Program-made: the position numbers and the translations under genes
The notes under the pieces: model-generated
What the model was told of the DNA's origin: nothing
What the model saw: the letters and a program-made list of their open reading frames with translations, nothing else
Databases searched by the model: none
Source of the DNA: Aldrovandia affinis
Lineage: Eukaryota > Chordata > Actinopteri > Notacanthiformes > Halosauridae
DNA: 64,000 nt
Direction: 5' to 3'
Assembly: GCA_029706075.1 (NCBI GenBank)
Contig: JAINUG010000134.1
Span: 558,001-622,000, forward strand
In this document: positions 50,091-61,370 of the stretch, in pieces
Layout: each line of letters begins with the position of its first letter
Position numbering within the stretch: position 1 is the stretch's first letter

Positions 50091-50309
50091 GTCTAGAGCA
50101 GGGGTGTCAAACTCATTCCATCGTGGGCCGAGTGTATGCAGGTTTTTGTTGCAACCAGTGCACTACACCAGGTGATTTCACTAATTCGCTTCCTTCTTCA
50201 ACCAAGGAGGGAAACTAATTGAAATCACCTGGTGTAGTGCACTGGTTGCAACAAAAACCTGCATACACTCGGCCCACGATGGAATGAGTTTGACACCCCT
50301 GGTCTAGAG
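50091..50309. mobile_element. Fold-back MITE (hAT-type) with 8-bp duplication
   Basis: The 203-bp element 50099-50301 begins CAGGGGTGTCAAACTCATTC and is an almost perfect inverted repeat around its centre. GTCTAGAG flanks it on both sides (50091-50098, 50302-50309). It interrupts the cytoplasmic tail region of the retroviral env; the env reading resumes beyond it toward 50040. Confidence 0.93.
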
Positions 50310-51004
50310 GATCAATTATCTCTTCATTCCCAGAGTCAGATTGTCCTTCTTCAGAATTTAGGTTGTCATACTCATCAGTCACTAGGTATTTTTGTTGGGC
50401 CAGGGCTAATTTCTTAAGACCTTCCATAGCTTGATCTATGGTTTTACCATCCGCATCGTTATCAGGTATGTAGGTACAACACGCAGTTCCAATTATGTGG
50501 CATGCTCCTCCCTTGGAGGCAGTCATGAGGTCCAGGACCATACGATTTTGAATTGTCATTAATCTAAGTGCAGTTAACTCGTTTTTTATACTCTCGGTTG
50601 CATTCAGTGTGAAATTGATCAATGCACTCAGGCGGTAGTTTATTGTCTCTACCCTTAACATTAATTTGCCCACCCCCATTTGGGGAAAAAGACTAAGAAC
50701 CGCTTTGTTCCCTGTACTCCAAAGTTTGTGATCTTTTGGAACATTACTTCCCCCATATTGCATCATGCTTATCCTCTAAGGATCTTTTTGCACGACCCTG
50801 TGTTTCAGCACTTATTATCCATGTATGGTCAGTCAGCATCACATATGCACAAGTTCCGTGCCACTTCTTAGGCAGAGCTATGTACACATTGTGTCCGCAA
50901 AGCCAGTACCACCCATCCACTGCCCTAGTGCCGTTTTCTGTAGGCGCTAACGTGGAACACCTTGTCCCATTTAAGGGCGTTCCGGTGGTTCTATTCTTAC
51001 TCTA
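50310..51004 (-). pseudogene. env: Retroviral env: end of surface unit and transmembrane unit
   Basis: On the minus strand the end of the surface unit (GWYWLCGHNVYIALPKKWHG) leads to a furin-type RAKR site at about 50783-50794. The frame then shifts, and a 552-bp open stretch (50215-50766) encodes most of the transmembrane unit. This shows the conserved DHKLWSTGNK block, a heptad-rich segment, and the immunosuppressive-like region with a CX6CC disulfide motif (residues 89-97 of the stretch). The last 36 or so codons of that open stretch lie in the fold-back MITE and are not env. The membrane-spanning segment expected between CX6CC and the tail is not obvious. The gene is broken by the frame shift, the L2 insertion upstream and the MITE downstream. 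Confidence 0.85.
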
Positions 51005-54000
51005 GAAAAGTGTTTACCTGTGTTTGTGAACTGACGTGCTGTTTTCCGTCCCGCGTGTTTAGTATTTTTTGGTTTGCTAAAGATTGCCTCGTTAGTTTTT
51101 GACTGATCTCTGTTAGTTATTGACTGATCTCTGTTAGTTATCTGTAGTTTCTAAACTTTGCATAGCTTATTGGTGTTTAATTGCTGGCTATTACTGAATT
51201 AGATTAGCCTTGTTATTCGTTAGTTTCGACAGTTATCCACAATTGTTAGTTTGATTGTAGTGAATTGCAAGCAGTCCTGAGTAAATCCGTGTAATTATCA
51301 CGCTATTTGACTCAGCTGTTTGATCCCTCTTTTAGCTTTGTCAGAGCGATGCTCCCTCCTAGTATGTGCCCGCACCCCATAACAGTCTGCTCTCTCCCAT
51401 TCAGAAGGCGCTTCCAGCGTCGCACCCTCCCGTGACAACGGAATCTCTCCAACCTCTCCTACCCCTCCCTGACCCTTTGTGACAGCTTCACAATCTCAGG
51501 GGGGCTATGGAACTGTCGGTCTGCCGCACAGAAGGCCGACTTCATTTCTGCTTACGCCTCCCTCTTGTCCCTCCAGTTTCTCGCCCTCACCGAGACCTGG
51601 ATCAGCCCTGACAACTCCACTACTCCTGCTGCCCTCTCGTCCGCCTACTCCTTCTCCCACATCCCCCGGCCATCCAGCCGTGGTGGTGGTACAGGTTTGC
51701 TTATCTCTCCCACATGGAAGTTCTCAGTCGTTCCCCTCTCCAACCTGTCTATATCCTCTTTTGAATACCACCCTGTCTCCATCACCTATCCTACTAAACT
51801 CTTTATTGTTGTTGTCTATCGTCCACCAGGGCCCCTGGGATGCTTCCTCGATGAGCTAGACACCCTGCTCAGCTCCTTCCCTGAGGACGGCACCCCGCTG
51901 ATCCTCCTGGGAGACTTCAACATCCACCTAGAGGCTCCCCAGTCTGCTGCCTTCCTACCACTACTCCACTCCTTCGACCTCTCCCTGCAACACTCCCCCC
52001 CAACCCACAAGGCAGGCAACCTCCTAGACCTGATCTTCCTGAGGAACTGCCCCAGCTCCAATCTCATGGTTACCCCCTTGCATACATCTGATCACCATTT
52101 TATTTCCTTCTCCCTCTCCCTTGCCCCCCATCCTCCCTCCCCTCCTCCAACACCATCACTGCCCGTCGTAACCTTCGCTCCCTCTCACCCTCTTCCCTCG
52201 CTCCCATTGTCACTGCTTCCCCCCTTAAAGCATTTTCTAGACTCCCCACTGACACTGCTTCCTCCACCCTAATCTCATCTCTGTCCTCTGCACTTGACTC
52301 TCTCTGTCCTCTTCTCCCCAGACCTGCACGCTCATCCCGTCCTAGTCCCTGGATGTCTGACACCCTGTGCACCTCCCGGGTCAGCCTCCGTGCTGCTGAG
52401 AGGATGTGGGCGAAATCCAGCCACCCATCCGACCTTTCATCCTATCAGTCTCTACTGTCTGTGTTTTCTTCTGCCGTCACTGCCGCTAAGGCAAACTTCT
52501 ATCAAACTAAAATTCAAAACTCTATCTCTAAACCTCGGCAACTGTTCTCTATTTTCTCCTCTCTCCTCAGCACACCTGCTCCCCCACCTCAGTCCCCCTT
52601 CACTGCAGATGACTTTGCTGTTTTCTTCGAGGAGAAAATTGCAGACATCCGCAGCTCCTTTGTGCCCTCCACTGCCTCCCCTCCCTCTGTGCCCTCCACT
52701 CCCTCTGTGCCCTCCACTCCCTCCCCTCCCTCTGTGCCCTCCCCCTGCTTCCCTTCTTTTTCTCCCCTCTCAGACTCTGATATTTCCCACCTCCTCCTCT
52801 CCCACCGCCCTACCACTTGTGCCCTCGACCCTATCCCTTCATCCCTCCTCCAGGCTATCACACCTGACATCCTCCCATTTGTCACCTCCCTTGTGAACTC
52901 CTCCCTGTCCTCTGGTTGTTTCCCCTCGCCCTTCAAAAGGGCCCATATCACCCCTCTGCTGAAAAAACCCACTTTAGACCCCTCAGTCATCCAGAATTAT
53001 CGCCCAGTACCCCTCCTCCCCTTCCTGTCTAAAACCCTCGAAAGAGCAGTATCTAACCAACTCTCTGCTTTCCTCACAGAAAATAACCTGCTGGACCCCC
53101 ACCAGTCCGGCTTCAGACCTGGCCACTCAACAGAAACCGCTCTCCTCTCAGTCAATGAGGCACTCCATACTGCACAAGCCGCCTCCCTCTCCTCCATCCT
53201 GATCTTGCTTGATCTCTCAGCTGCCTTCGACACTGTGGAGCACTCCATCCTCCTGTCCTCCCTGGCAGCAACAGGGATCTGCGGTACAGCCCTCGCCTGG
53301 ATCGATTCCTACCTCTCCGGTCACTCCTTCCAGGTTGCCTGGGCTGGTAAAAAATATCGCCGCCTCGCTCCTCCCCACCGGGGTTCCACAGGGCTCAGTC
53401 CTCGGTCCCCTTCTCTTCTCCCTGTACACCCGCTCCCTTAGCTCTGTAATCTCTGCCCACGGCTTATTTTACCATTGTTATGCTGATGACACTCAACTCT
53501 TTCTCTCCTTCTCCCCATCAGATACTCAGGTCTCTACCCTCATCTCTGCTTGCCTGAGGGACATTCAGAGCTGGGTGGACAGTCACCACCTAAAGCTCAA
53601 CCCAGGTAAAACAGAACTAATCTTCATTCCTGCCCTAAACTCTCCCCACCTTGATTTCTCCATTTCTGTAGGTGACACCTTGGTGATATCATCACCCTGC
53701 GCAAAGAATCTCGGTGTGGTGATGGACAACAGGCTGTCCCTATCAATGAACATTGCAGCGGTAAGCCGGGCATGCAGATTCTTCCTGTATAACATCAGGA
53801 GAATCCATCCCTTCCTTACCACGTACTCTACCCAGCTCCTGGTCCAAGCAATGGTACTGTCCTGCTTGGACTACTGCAACTCACTCCTGGCTGGCCTTCC
53901 CGCATCTGCCATCAGACCCCTGCAACAAATCCAGAATGCTGCAGCCCGTCTGGTCTACAACCTTCCTAAACACTCCCATGTCACCCCCCTGCTCACTACC

Positions 54001-54573
54001 CTCCACTGGCTGCCTGTTATAGCTCGCATCAAATTCAAGACATTGGTCTTAGCATACCAGGCAGTCAAGGGATCAGCCCCAACATACCTCCTCAAGATCT
54101 TCAAACCCTACACACCTGCCAGACCACCTGCCGGTCACGTCTCCTGTCGGTTCTGGCTCCACGATGGTGGAATTACCTTCCTGTGGAAGTCAGAACAGCT
54201 GAGACCCTGGCCACCTTCAAGCGACGACTGAAGACTCACCTCTTCAGGGTGCACCTCTCCCCGTAGTCCGGTTTTTGTTAAACTTAGGGGCATAGTTGCT
54301 TAGTTTTACACGTCTACTTGTTTATGTATTGTATTAGGCTTAGGCATTATTTTCTGCATTGATTGCTTTATTGCTACCATTGAATTGTGGCTACAGATTT
54401 ACCTACAGGGTCCAAGTTTAACTATGTGGTTGCTCCTAGCACCAAGGAACTGTACTTCCCACTAGGGTGGCTTTCAGCTAAACTGTTCTTGACTACGGTT
54501 AACACTTTGTTGTACGTCGCTCTGGATAAGAGCGTCTGCCAAATGCCTGTAATGTAATGTAATGTAATGTAAC
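51005..54573 (+). mobile_element. L2-type LINE, nearly full length, with frameshifts
   Basis: The plus strand carries an APE endonuclease (51565-52272: FLALTETWIS, ILLGDFNIHL, TSDHHFISF), then a reverse transcriptase in two further frames. The first (52353-53441) has NYRPVPLLPFLSKTLERAVS, HQSGFRPGHSTETALL and [14 protein letters not shown]. The second (53209-54231) has [14 protein letters not shown], the intact catalytic [10 protein letters not shown] (53479-53490) and the C-terminal [20 protein letters not shown]. Thus at least two frame changes (about 52,270-52,350 and 53,330-53,440) disable one ORF. The 3' end is CGCTCTGGATAAGAGCGTCT followed by (AATGT)n, the tail also found on SINEs here. 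It sits in the retroviral env in the opposite orientation. Confidence 0.88.
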
Positions 54574-54967
54574 AGCGGGAGTACACTGTCCCATTGCATT
54601 GGGATGTGTCCCCCACCGGGACTGTTCCATTCCCTCGTACACAATTTACAAAGGTCTTATGCGGGGTATATGGTACTACCATAATGGGCGTAATCAACTT
54701 TTGTGGTGAGGTTTGTAATAAACCTTGTCGATCAGTGCAATTTATTCCCATCACTATATTCGTAGCAGTTAGCCTGGTTGTGATTTTGTGGGTTGGGTCA
54801 AAGTATTTAAGTGTTCCTGTATGAGTTGAGAGACCTATAGCACATGTTACAGTCCAGGACACATTTAATCCAATTCCCGGGGGTTGGTCCACAGTCACCC
54901 TTGGTGCTACGGATGATGCAGGTAGATGTGTGCATACGTAGCAGTTGGTCTTGTTTACGCTATGTCT
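54574..54967 (-). pseudogene. env: Retroviral env: surface unit, central part
   Basis: The minus-strand frame has TNCYVCTHLPASS with a CXXC (CYVC) motif, as in surface units of gamma-like retroviruses, several N-glycosylation sites (NKT, NVS, NCT, NGT) and paired cysteines. It lies between two LINE insertions: an RTE-like element upstream and the L2 downstream in env order. The first residues of the open frame (above 54967) and the last ones (below 54574) come from the LINEs, not env. The receptor-binding function is inferred only from position. Confidence 0.75.
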
Positions 54968-57900
54968 CTCTATGTCGTCCTCAGACAAGTCCTCCAGCGG
55001 CGTTTCCAATCATCTCGATCCTCCATGCATCTGGCTAGTTCGCCAGCATTTTCAGCTCCTACATCTGTTGGTGTGGGACGCCCTCGTAATCGATGCCCGT
55101 GTGTTGGTTCCCACAGCACCAGCTTGCTGGCTGGGAGCTCCCGGTGTCTCTGGCAATGACCGGCCAGTCTCATTCTTCTGACTGCTACTTTCTCACTCAG
55201 CCTTGGTAGCCCCCCATACAGATGCCTGTTGGTAACATGCTCGTTCTGGTTGATGTTTAGTACTACACGCAGCATTCTGGTGTAGCACCCATCCAGAGAC
55301 TTCTGTAGGGTGGGCTTCAGGGTCCAGCTCTCACAGCCGTATAGGAGAACGGACTCCACGGTCGCATAGAAGAAGCTTAGCTTGATGTTTCGGGGGACGT
55401 TGGAGTTCCATACACTGGCCATGCCATTCAGAGCCTTCCACGCAAGCGCCTTCCTCACTTTAAGGTCTTGCTCTGATGAGTTGACCCATGAGCCCAGGTA
55501 TTTGAAGTCATTGACTTCCTTCAGAGCAGTGCCTCCTGTTGTCATTAGAGGTGGATGGTCCGGGAGGATGTTGTAGGTGATTACCTCGGTTTTCTTTGCA
55601 TTTAGCCTAAGACCAACCTTGGCACACTCTGTCTCCACTCTGGTCAAGAGCTCCTGTGCCTGCTCCACACGGTCAGATATCAGGCTGATGTCCTCTGCAT
55701 AGTCCAGGTCTGTTAGGACTACAGCAGGGACTCGTCTAGACCTCTGCGGTGTAATAGTGAAGCCAAGTTCCTGCTCCCGTCCACTGATAGCTTGTCTAAG
55801 TGCATAGTCCAAGACTATAATGAAGAGGAAGGGGGCGAGGGTGTCCCCTTGCAGCACCCCCGCCAGGATGTCAAACTCCTCGCTATTGCCATCTGGGGTT
55901 ACTACCTTGGCTCTTGTTCCCGTGTACATGGTCCCTATGGCCCAGAGTAGGTTGGGAGGGACACTGTAAACCTTAAGAATGTTCATCATCACGCCTCTGT
56001 GTATTGAGTCAAAAGCCTTTTTGAAATCAATGAAACACAGCACCGCTGTCAGGTTGTTCTTTTTCACCTCCTCGATGATCCTCCTTAAGGTCAAGATCTG
56101 GGATACAGTGGTTCTCCCCTCTCTAAAGCGACTCTGGTTCTCTCTCAAGTGGGGGTCGATGGCGCCCCTTATCCGGTTCAGTATCATGCGGTTGTACATC
56201 TTTGCAATGATACATGTCAGACTGATGCCACGGTAGTTGTCTGGCTTCGAGAGATCTCCAGATTTAGGCACTGGGATGATGTTAGAGAGGGACCAAATAT
56301 CGGGCTTGTTGTTTTCCATCAGAGCTAGGTTGCAGATCTCCAGGATGATGTCGTCAAGGTCGCAGTTCTTAGGGACCTCTGGGGGAATGCCGTCCGGCCC
56401 AGCACTTTTCCCCTGCTTCAGAGTGGATTTCACTGTGGCAAACTCCCTGAGTGTAAAGGGGCCATCATCAATTTAGAGATTTGTGAGGACTGCAGTTATC
56501 ACTTTCTCGGCTCCATCCACTGTCGGGTGTGTGCCTAGGAGATCCCGGAAGTTGGTGAACCAGGAGGTCACTCTCTCCTCCGGGCTGCAGCCTGCAACCT
56601 GTCCCTCCTTCGACCTCTTGCACCCACTCATCTCATTTATGACCCTCCATGACTCCCCATACTGTTGTTTGCCCTGAGCTGCCTCCACTCTCCGCACCTT
56701 CTCCATCAGCTCCTCCCCCTTGATCTTGTCGTAGGTACTGAAGAGTAGTTGTTTGGCCTCGTTCAGTACTCCACGCCTCTCTGTGGTCCGTTCGCGGGCG
56801 AAGCTTCAGCGTGCCTCCTCCACCTTTGCACGCGCCTGCACGACCTCCGGATGCCTGGACCTTGGGGAGACTCTGATTCTCTCTGTCGTTGGCACGCACT
56901 CCCTAGTTGCCTTCACATTTGCAGCGACAAACCGCTCGTATGCTGTGCTAGGCCCCTCCTCCGTAGCCAGGAGTTGGAAGCGGTTTCTCACCTCCACGGT
57001 GTACCTGGCTTGGAGGTCGGGGCTTCGCGAGAAGGCCTCCCAGTCGTGGTGGATCCTTGGGCTAGGCTTGGGGACCCTTAGGCTCAGTCGCACCCTCGTG
57101 GAAACCACTCGGTGGTCAGAGCCCACAGAGTCGAACGTGCTGTACGACTCTGCGTTTAGGATCGAAGTCCTCCACTTGCGCCTCAGCAGTATGTAGTCTA
57201 GTTGACGTGTCATACTGGTAGCCCGGTCCTGGAAGGTCCATCTCTTGCCCATTCTCTTCCGGAACAAGGTGTTCGCAGCCAGTAGCTCGTGTTCTGTAAG
57301 CAGGGCAGCAAGATGTTCGCCGTTGCGGTTAGTGCTGTCGTGGTACGTGAAGGGTGCATCCTCTGGTCCAAGCCTCGCGTTGAAGTCGCCCAGAATTGCT
57401 AGGAAGTTGTGAGCCGGGCCATCACGGACAGTTGTTCTAAGGTCCTCGTAGAACTTCTCCACTTCCTCGACTGGAGCTACGTTGGTAGGTGAGTACACGA
57501 CCATGATGGTTGTAACTGGGTTTCCATCGAAATCCGCAATAAGGATCCTGTCGGTGTGCTGGTGCACCCTACGGAGAGCCTTTCGTGCCCGAGGACTCAG
57601 CAGTAGCCCCACACCACCTGTTGCAGCCTGGGCCTCGTTTCGCCATGCAGATGAGGTGATGAGCGAGCAATTCCCCACTTTGCAATACACGATCGGGTCA
57701 TGCGCATGCACTCTCCTGTGCTCCTGGACTCCCAGGATCTCCACTCCCCTTTTCTCGGCACAGTGTGCTAGCCCTGCCAGCCTTGCTTCTTCTCTCACTG
57801 TGCTTGCATTGATGGTTCCCATAATAAATGGTCTCCGACAACGCAAGAGTGCATTAGACGGTGTGCTGTGGTCAGACTTGACCCTCCCTTCCGGGTTTGG

Positions 57901-58615
57901 GGTCTCGTCGTCATGCTGCTTCCCGTTGGGGGGACCAGCTCCACCGTCTGCCGCATGATTCCTGTGGACTCCCGCCACTGGAAGTATAGGATTTGCAATG
58001 ATTGGATTCTCCATACTGTTGAACTTTACAATGTGCGTAATATAAGGACTGTGGGGCACAACTCCTCGCAGCCCTACTCTGGCCGTTTTGGGCATAAGCC
58101 CTTATCCGCCCTTTACTCCAAACCTTCAGGTGGCATACGGTCCGGAGTCAGGTGCGAGCAACACCTGTGGTTTTTGTTCGGAGTGACCTTCTCCTAGATG
58201 GGTTGCCATTCAAGGCTGGGCCCCATCTGCCCTTGCTATTGGCCCATAGCTGGGACAGTGGTTGAGAGACGCCAGGGCGTATCCACGCACCGGTGGGCCT
58301 GCACGCCTTCTCTCTGGGGCCCACTGCTGCTCCGAGATCCCCTACAGTTTAGCCTGGGACCGCAAGGTACCCAGTTACCGTGTGTGGCCACGAGGAGGCA
58401 CTGCAGGAGTCTTGGCGGTGGAGAGGCTGTGTACCGGCAGGAGGAGGCTTACGCACTCGGCTTCTCTTTTCACCCCCTGCAAAGAGGGCTAGCCGGCGGC
58501 AATAGCTGAAAGCAGAGAGTAGCAAGCAGAAGCAGCATGCAGCATGCACTACAAGCACCACTACCACAGTTCTACTGCACAGGCACATCACACACGCCCT
58601 ATGTGCAAGCACACA
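54968..58615 (-). mobile_element. RTE-like LINE with one long ORF broken by two stops
   Basis: On the minus strand one reading frame runs from 58095 to 54970. The N-terminal APE endonuclease has TINASTVREEARL, LGVQEHRRVH, FLAILGDFNARL and SVGSDHRVVS. After a TGA at 56806-56808 and a TAA at 56473-56475, all in the same frame, comes the reverse transcriptase: GKSAGPDGIPPEV, NYRGISLTCI, FIDFKKAFDSIHRGV, GVLQGDTLAPFLF and the catalytic box as YAED instead of YADD (about 55691-55702). The C-terminus has a Cys/His region and ends at 54970. There is no frameshift. The 5' UTR extends to about 58615. TATGT near both junctions may be the target duplication. RTE or RTE-X is my best clade guess. Confidence 0.85.
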
Positions 58616-58804
58616 CACACTATGTGCTGTGCGATTAGCATACCGCCACCATGCATTAGTTGCATATGCATGTGGTGGTTTGTCATTAGCATCTTCATAT
58701 TCGTGTGCTTTTACAAATCTCTTCCCTCTTATCGGTGTTCCGACTACCGTGATTATCATCAATATGGTCAAAGACCCCACCGCCCGCCACTGGAGGTTCG
58801 CCAT
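58616..58804 (-). pseudogene. env: Retroviral env: leader and start of surface unit
   Basis: The Met at 58804 opens a 63-codon stretch with a hydrophobic core (SLTILMIITVVGTP), a plausible signal peptide, then a basic and Tyr/Trp-rich start of the surface unit. It ends where the RTE-like LINE begins; the surface unit resumes beyond that LINE near 54967. Confidence 0.65.
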
Positions 58805-58939
58805 AGCTGTGTCTAAATCTCAGTAAGAGGGTTGTTTCCTTCACCGGTTTTGAGACAGGTGTGTTCTATATTTCACACCTCCCTTTGTAGCCAGACTTCT
58901 CCCTTCTGAGCACAACTCTTTTAGGTACCTACTCACCCT

Positions 58940-59539
58940 TTGTTACCTTTTTACAGTGGGACAGATGCACCCAGGTGGATCGCTCAGCAATCTTTACTGC
59001 TGTTGGAGTTGTTAGTAGCACCTGATACGGCCCTTTCCACTTTGGTTGATGCCACGCCTTGTGCCTTGGATCTTTAATCAGTACCCAGTCCCTGACCTGC
59101 AGCTTTTCTTCTGGTATTCCAGCTGTAAGAGTTTACACATTTCTTGTTTATTAGATAACATTTTCTTCATATAGTCTGCCAATGTGGGATTATCCTCTGA
59201 TGTTTTATCTCCAAATTGAGGTAGGTGATAGGCTTTTCCCATCTAGGTATTATTTCTCTACAAATTAGTTTTGCCACAGTTTGTGCATCAATGTTTGAGG
59301 TAGGGTATGCTTCTACCCAACCTGAGAATGGGTCAATCGTTACTAAGCAGCTCTTTTTCCCCTCACTTGGTGTGAGGTGGATGAAATCCATCATCCAAGA
59401 TTCAAATGGTCCTGAGGGAAGAGGTATGTTCCCTGGTGTTGGTTTAAGACCCCCCTGTGGGTTGTTCCGTAAGTATGCTAAACACCTTTTACAAAAAAAC
59501 ATTTTGAAGGTTGTAAATCCAAACGTTGTATAACGTTTG
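58940..59539 (-). pseudogene. pol: Retroviral pol: integrase core and C-terminal domain
   Basis: Minus strand. From the piggyBac junction the text starts with the two cysteines of the integrase zinc finger (CKRCLAYL). The core follows with SWMMDFIHLTPSEG (first catalytic Asp) and VTIDPFSGWVEAYPT, up to IPRWEKP. Sequence with the second Asp and the Glu is missing or unreadable near 59110-59220. The C-terminal part at about 58955-59110 has [20 protein letters not shown] and [16 protein letters not shown], a GPY/F-type domain. The enzyme would insert proviral DNA; this copy is dead. Confidence 0.82.
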
Positions 59540-61370
59540 TTAACCCCCTGAGGTCGACGGGAGCGGCGCCGCTCCCAGCAGCAATAAAAGTATATTACTA
59601 TTTCTAACTTCGCGATATTTTATCATACACACGCGACAAAAACATTGACAGAAACCTTAGAATCGCGACTTTCCGATTTGAGCACTGGCAAATCAAATGG
59701 GATTTTTAAATTAGGTTAATTAGACCAAAAGTAAACCTTGTTTTTACTCTGTTTTTTACCTTTTAGTACCGTCCCCCTTCTATTGACATGGTAACTAGGT
59801 GCGAGTTTCGGGGAGGTGTGGGGGGGAGGGGCGTGGGGGCCATGTGTGAAAACGCCGGCGTAAACAAACACAAACTGTCCCGACAATTTGAAGCAAGATT
59901 TTATACAGACATACAATTTTATTCAAGATGGAAAGATTTTCTGCGCTGCAGTGTTTGAGAGCATCGATGGAAAGCGACGAAGACAATAACTGACGAAGAG
60001 TAAGTAACTATATTTGATCTGCCATGTTATCAAATACTCGTATATATATTCAATATATGAATTCCGTGTGTTAAATTGCAGCGTAAACAATGTCCCGACA
60101 TTATATCGGATCTTGTCTGTGTTTACGGTTGCGAGCTGCCAGCAACAGACGGTGTATGCTGATATTTATTTTATTTACCATATTTTCAAATACTCGTGGG
60201 AAAAGTATTCGACTGCTGCGAATAATTAACGGGAGGATATTTAACCAGCTGGCATTCTGTTTCGGCGCTTGGACATTATCTAGCTTAGCTTGATAATACC
60301 TATTGTGATTAATGTTTCTTGCCTCTCGAGAACTTGTTTGTTCGTGTGCTTGTTGTTGTTTAGATTCCCAGCGTTTAGTTTATACCACGTTTTTGGATAC
60401 GTGGATTTACCTGTTTACTTTGATTTGTTTGTTCCTGTTCGTTGGTTTTGTTTTGTTTGTCTTCCGTGTCTTCGCAGACACGGATTTTGCTTTCGTTTTC
60501 CGACAGACGTTTAACGATAAATATCTTAAACCCAGAAAACGGGCTACTTTTGATCATGTGCCTGTGTCCACTGCCAAACACTCTGGATGTTGGCAAATTG
60601 GCTTCTGTTGGTTGCAATAAATGTGTACTCTGCAAGATGTCGGGAAACAGCGGTTTGTGACGTTCCCTTGTGTCTACAGTTGACCAGAAACTGTTTTGAG
60701 AAGTGGCACCAAAGACTGTGAAAGAACAAATTGTCTCACCATGTTTTAATTTGAATGTTTTGTATATAGTTTGTTTTCAATGAATCTTCCCAAATGAAAA
60801 AAAAACTTTCTGCATGGCTCACTGACTATTGCTTACTCTGATGGCTTTTCTCTTTGTCTGGCGGCCTTTGAGAGAGAGATGGCCCATCTGACAGATTTTA
60901 CAGGTGTGGACAAGCCTCAGGTGTGGATCATGAATATTCTTGAAATTAGCATATAGCCCTCCCACAGCCTGAAATAAATGTGACCAGTTCTGATAAAAAC
61001 AGGTTTTTAGCTATTTAGATCTCAGATGTGCTAAACTATTTTCACACCCTTACATAAACAAGACCTTGATGAACAAACGCATATTGGCAAAACAATTCGT
61101 CACTATAGTTTAGTGTGTGCTTTCACAACATTTGTGACGGCAGAAAAATTTACTCTTTATAACTTGTGTGTTTGTAGATCTATTTACAAGCTGCATATGA
61201 TACTGACCACACTATTGATGGCATATAAATGTAGCTGTGATTGTCCTTCAAATAAAAATATCAAACACTTTGGAGTAAGTGTGTGTTAAGTTGATGAAAT
61301 TGAGATAAATATCAGACCATGCCAAAATCAAAAACCTCCTCTAAGCTTAGCACGGACCTCAGAGGGTTAA
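59540..61370 (+). mobile_element. piggyBac-like element with TTAA duplication
   Basis: The 1823-bp element 59544-61366 is flanked by TTAA at 59540-59543 and 61367-61370. The ends are CCCCCTGAGGTC and, inverted, CCCTCTGAGGTC. The plus strand near 60530-60710 holds a decayed Cys-rich tail resembling that of piggyBac transposases (CVLCKMSGNSG and a later NCFEKWH-like phrase in another frame). No DDE domain is visible, so it is non-autonomous. It interrupts the zinc finger of the retroviral integrase exactly between its His pair and its Cys pair. Confidence 0.88.
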
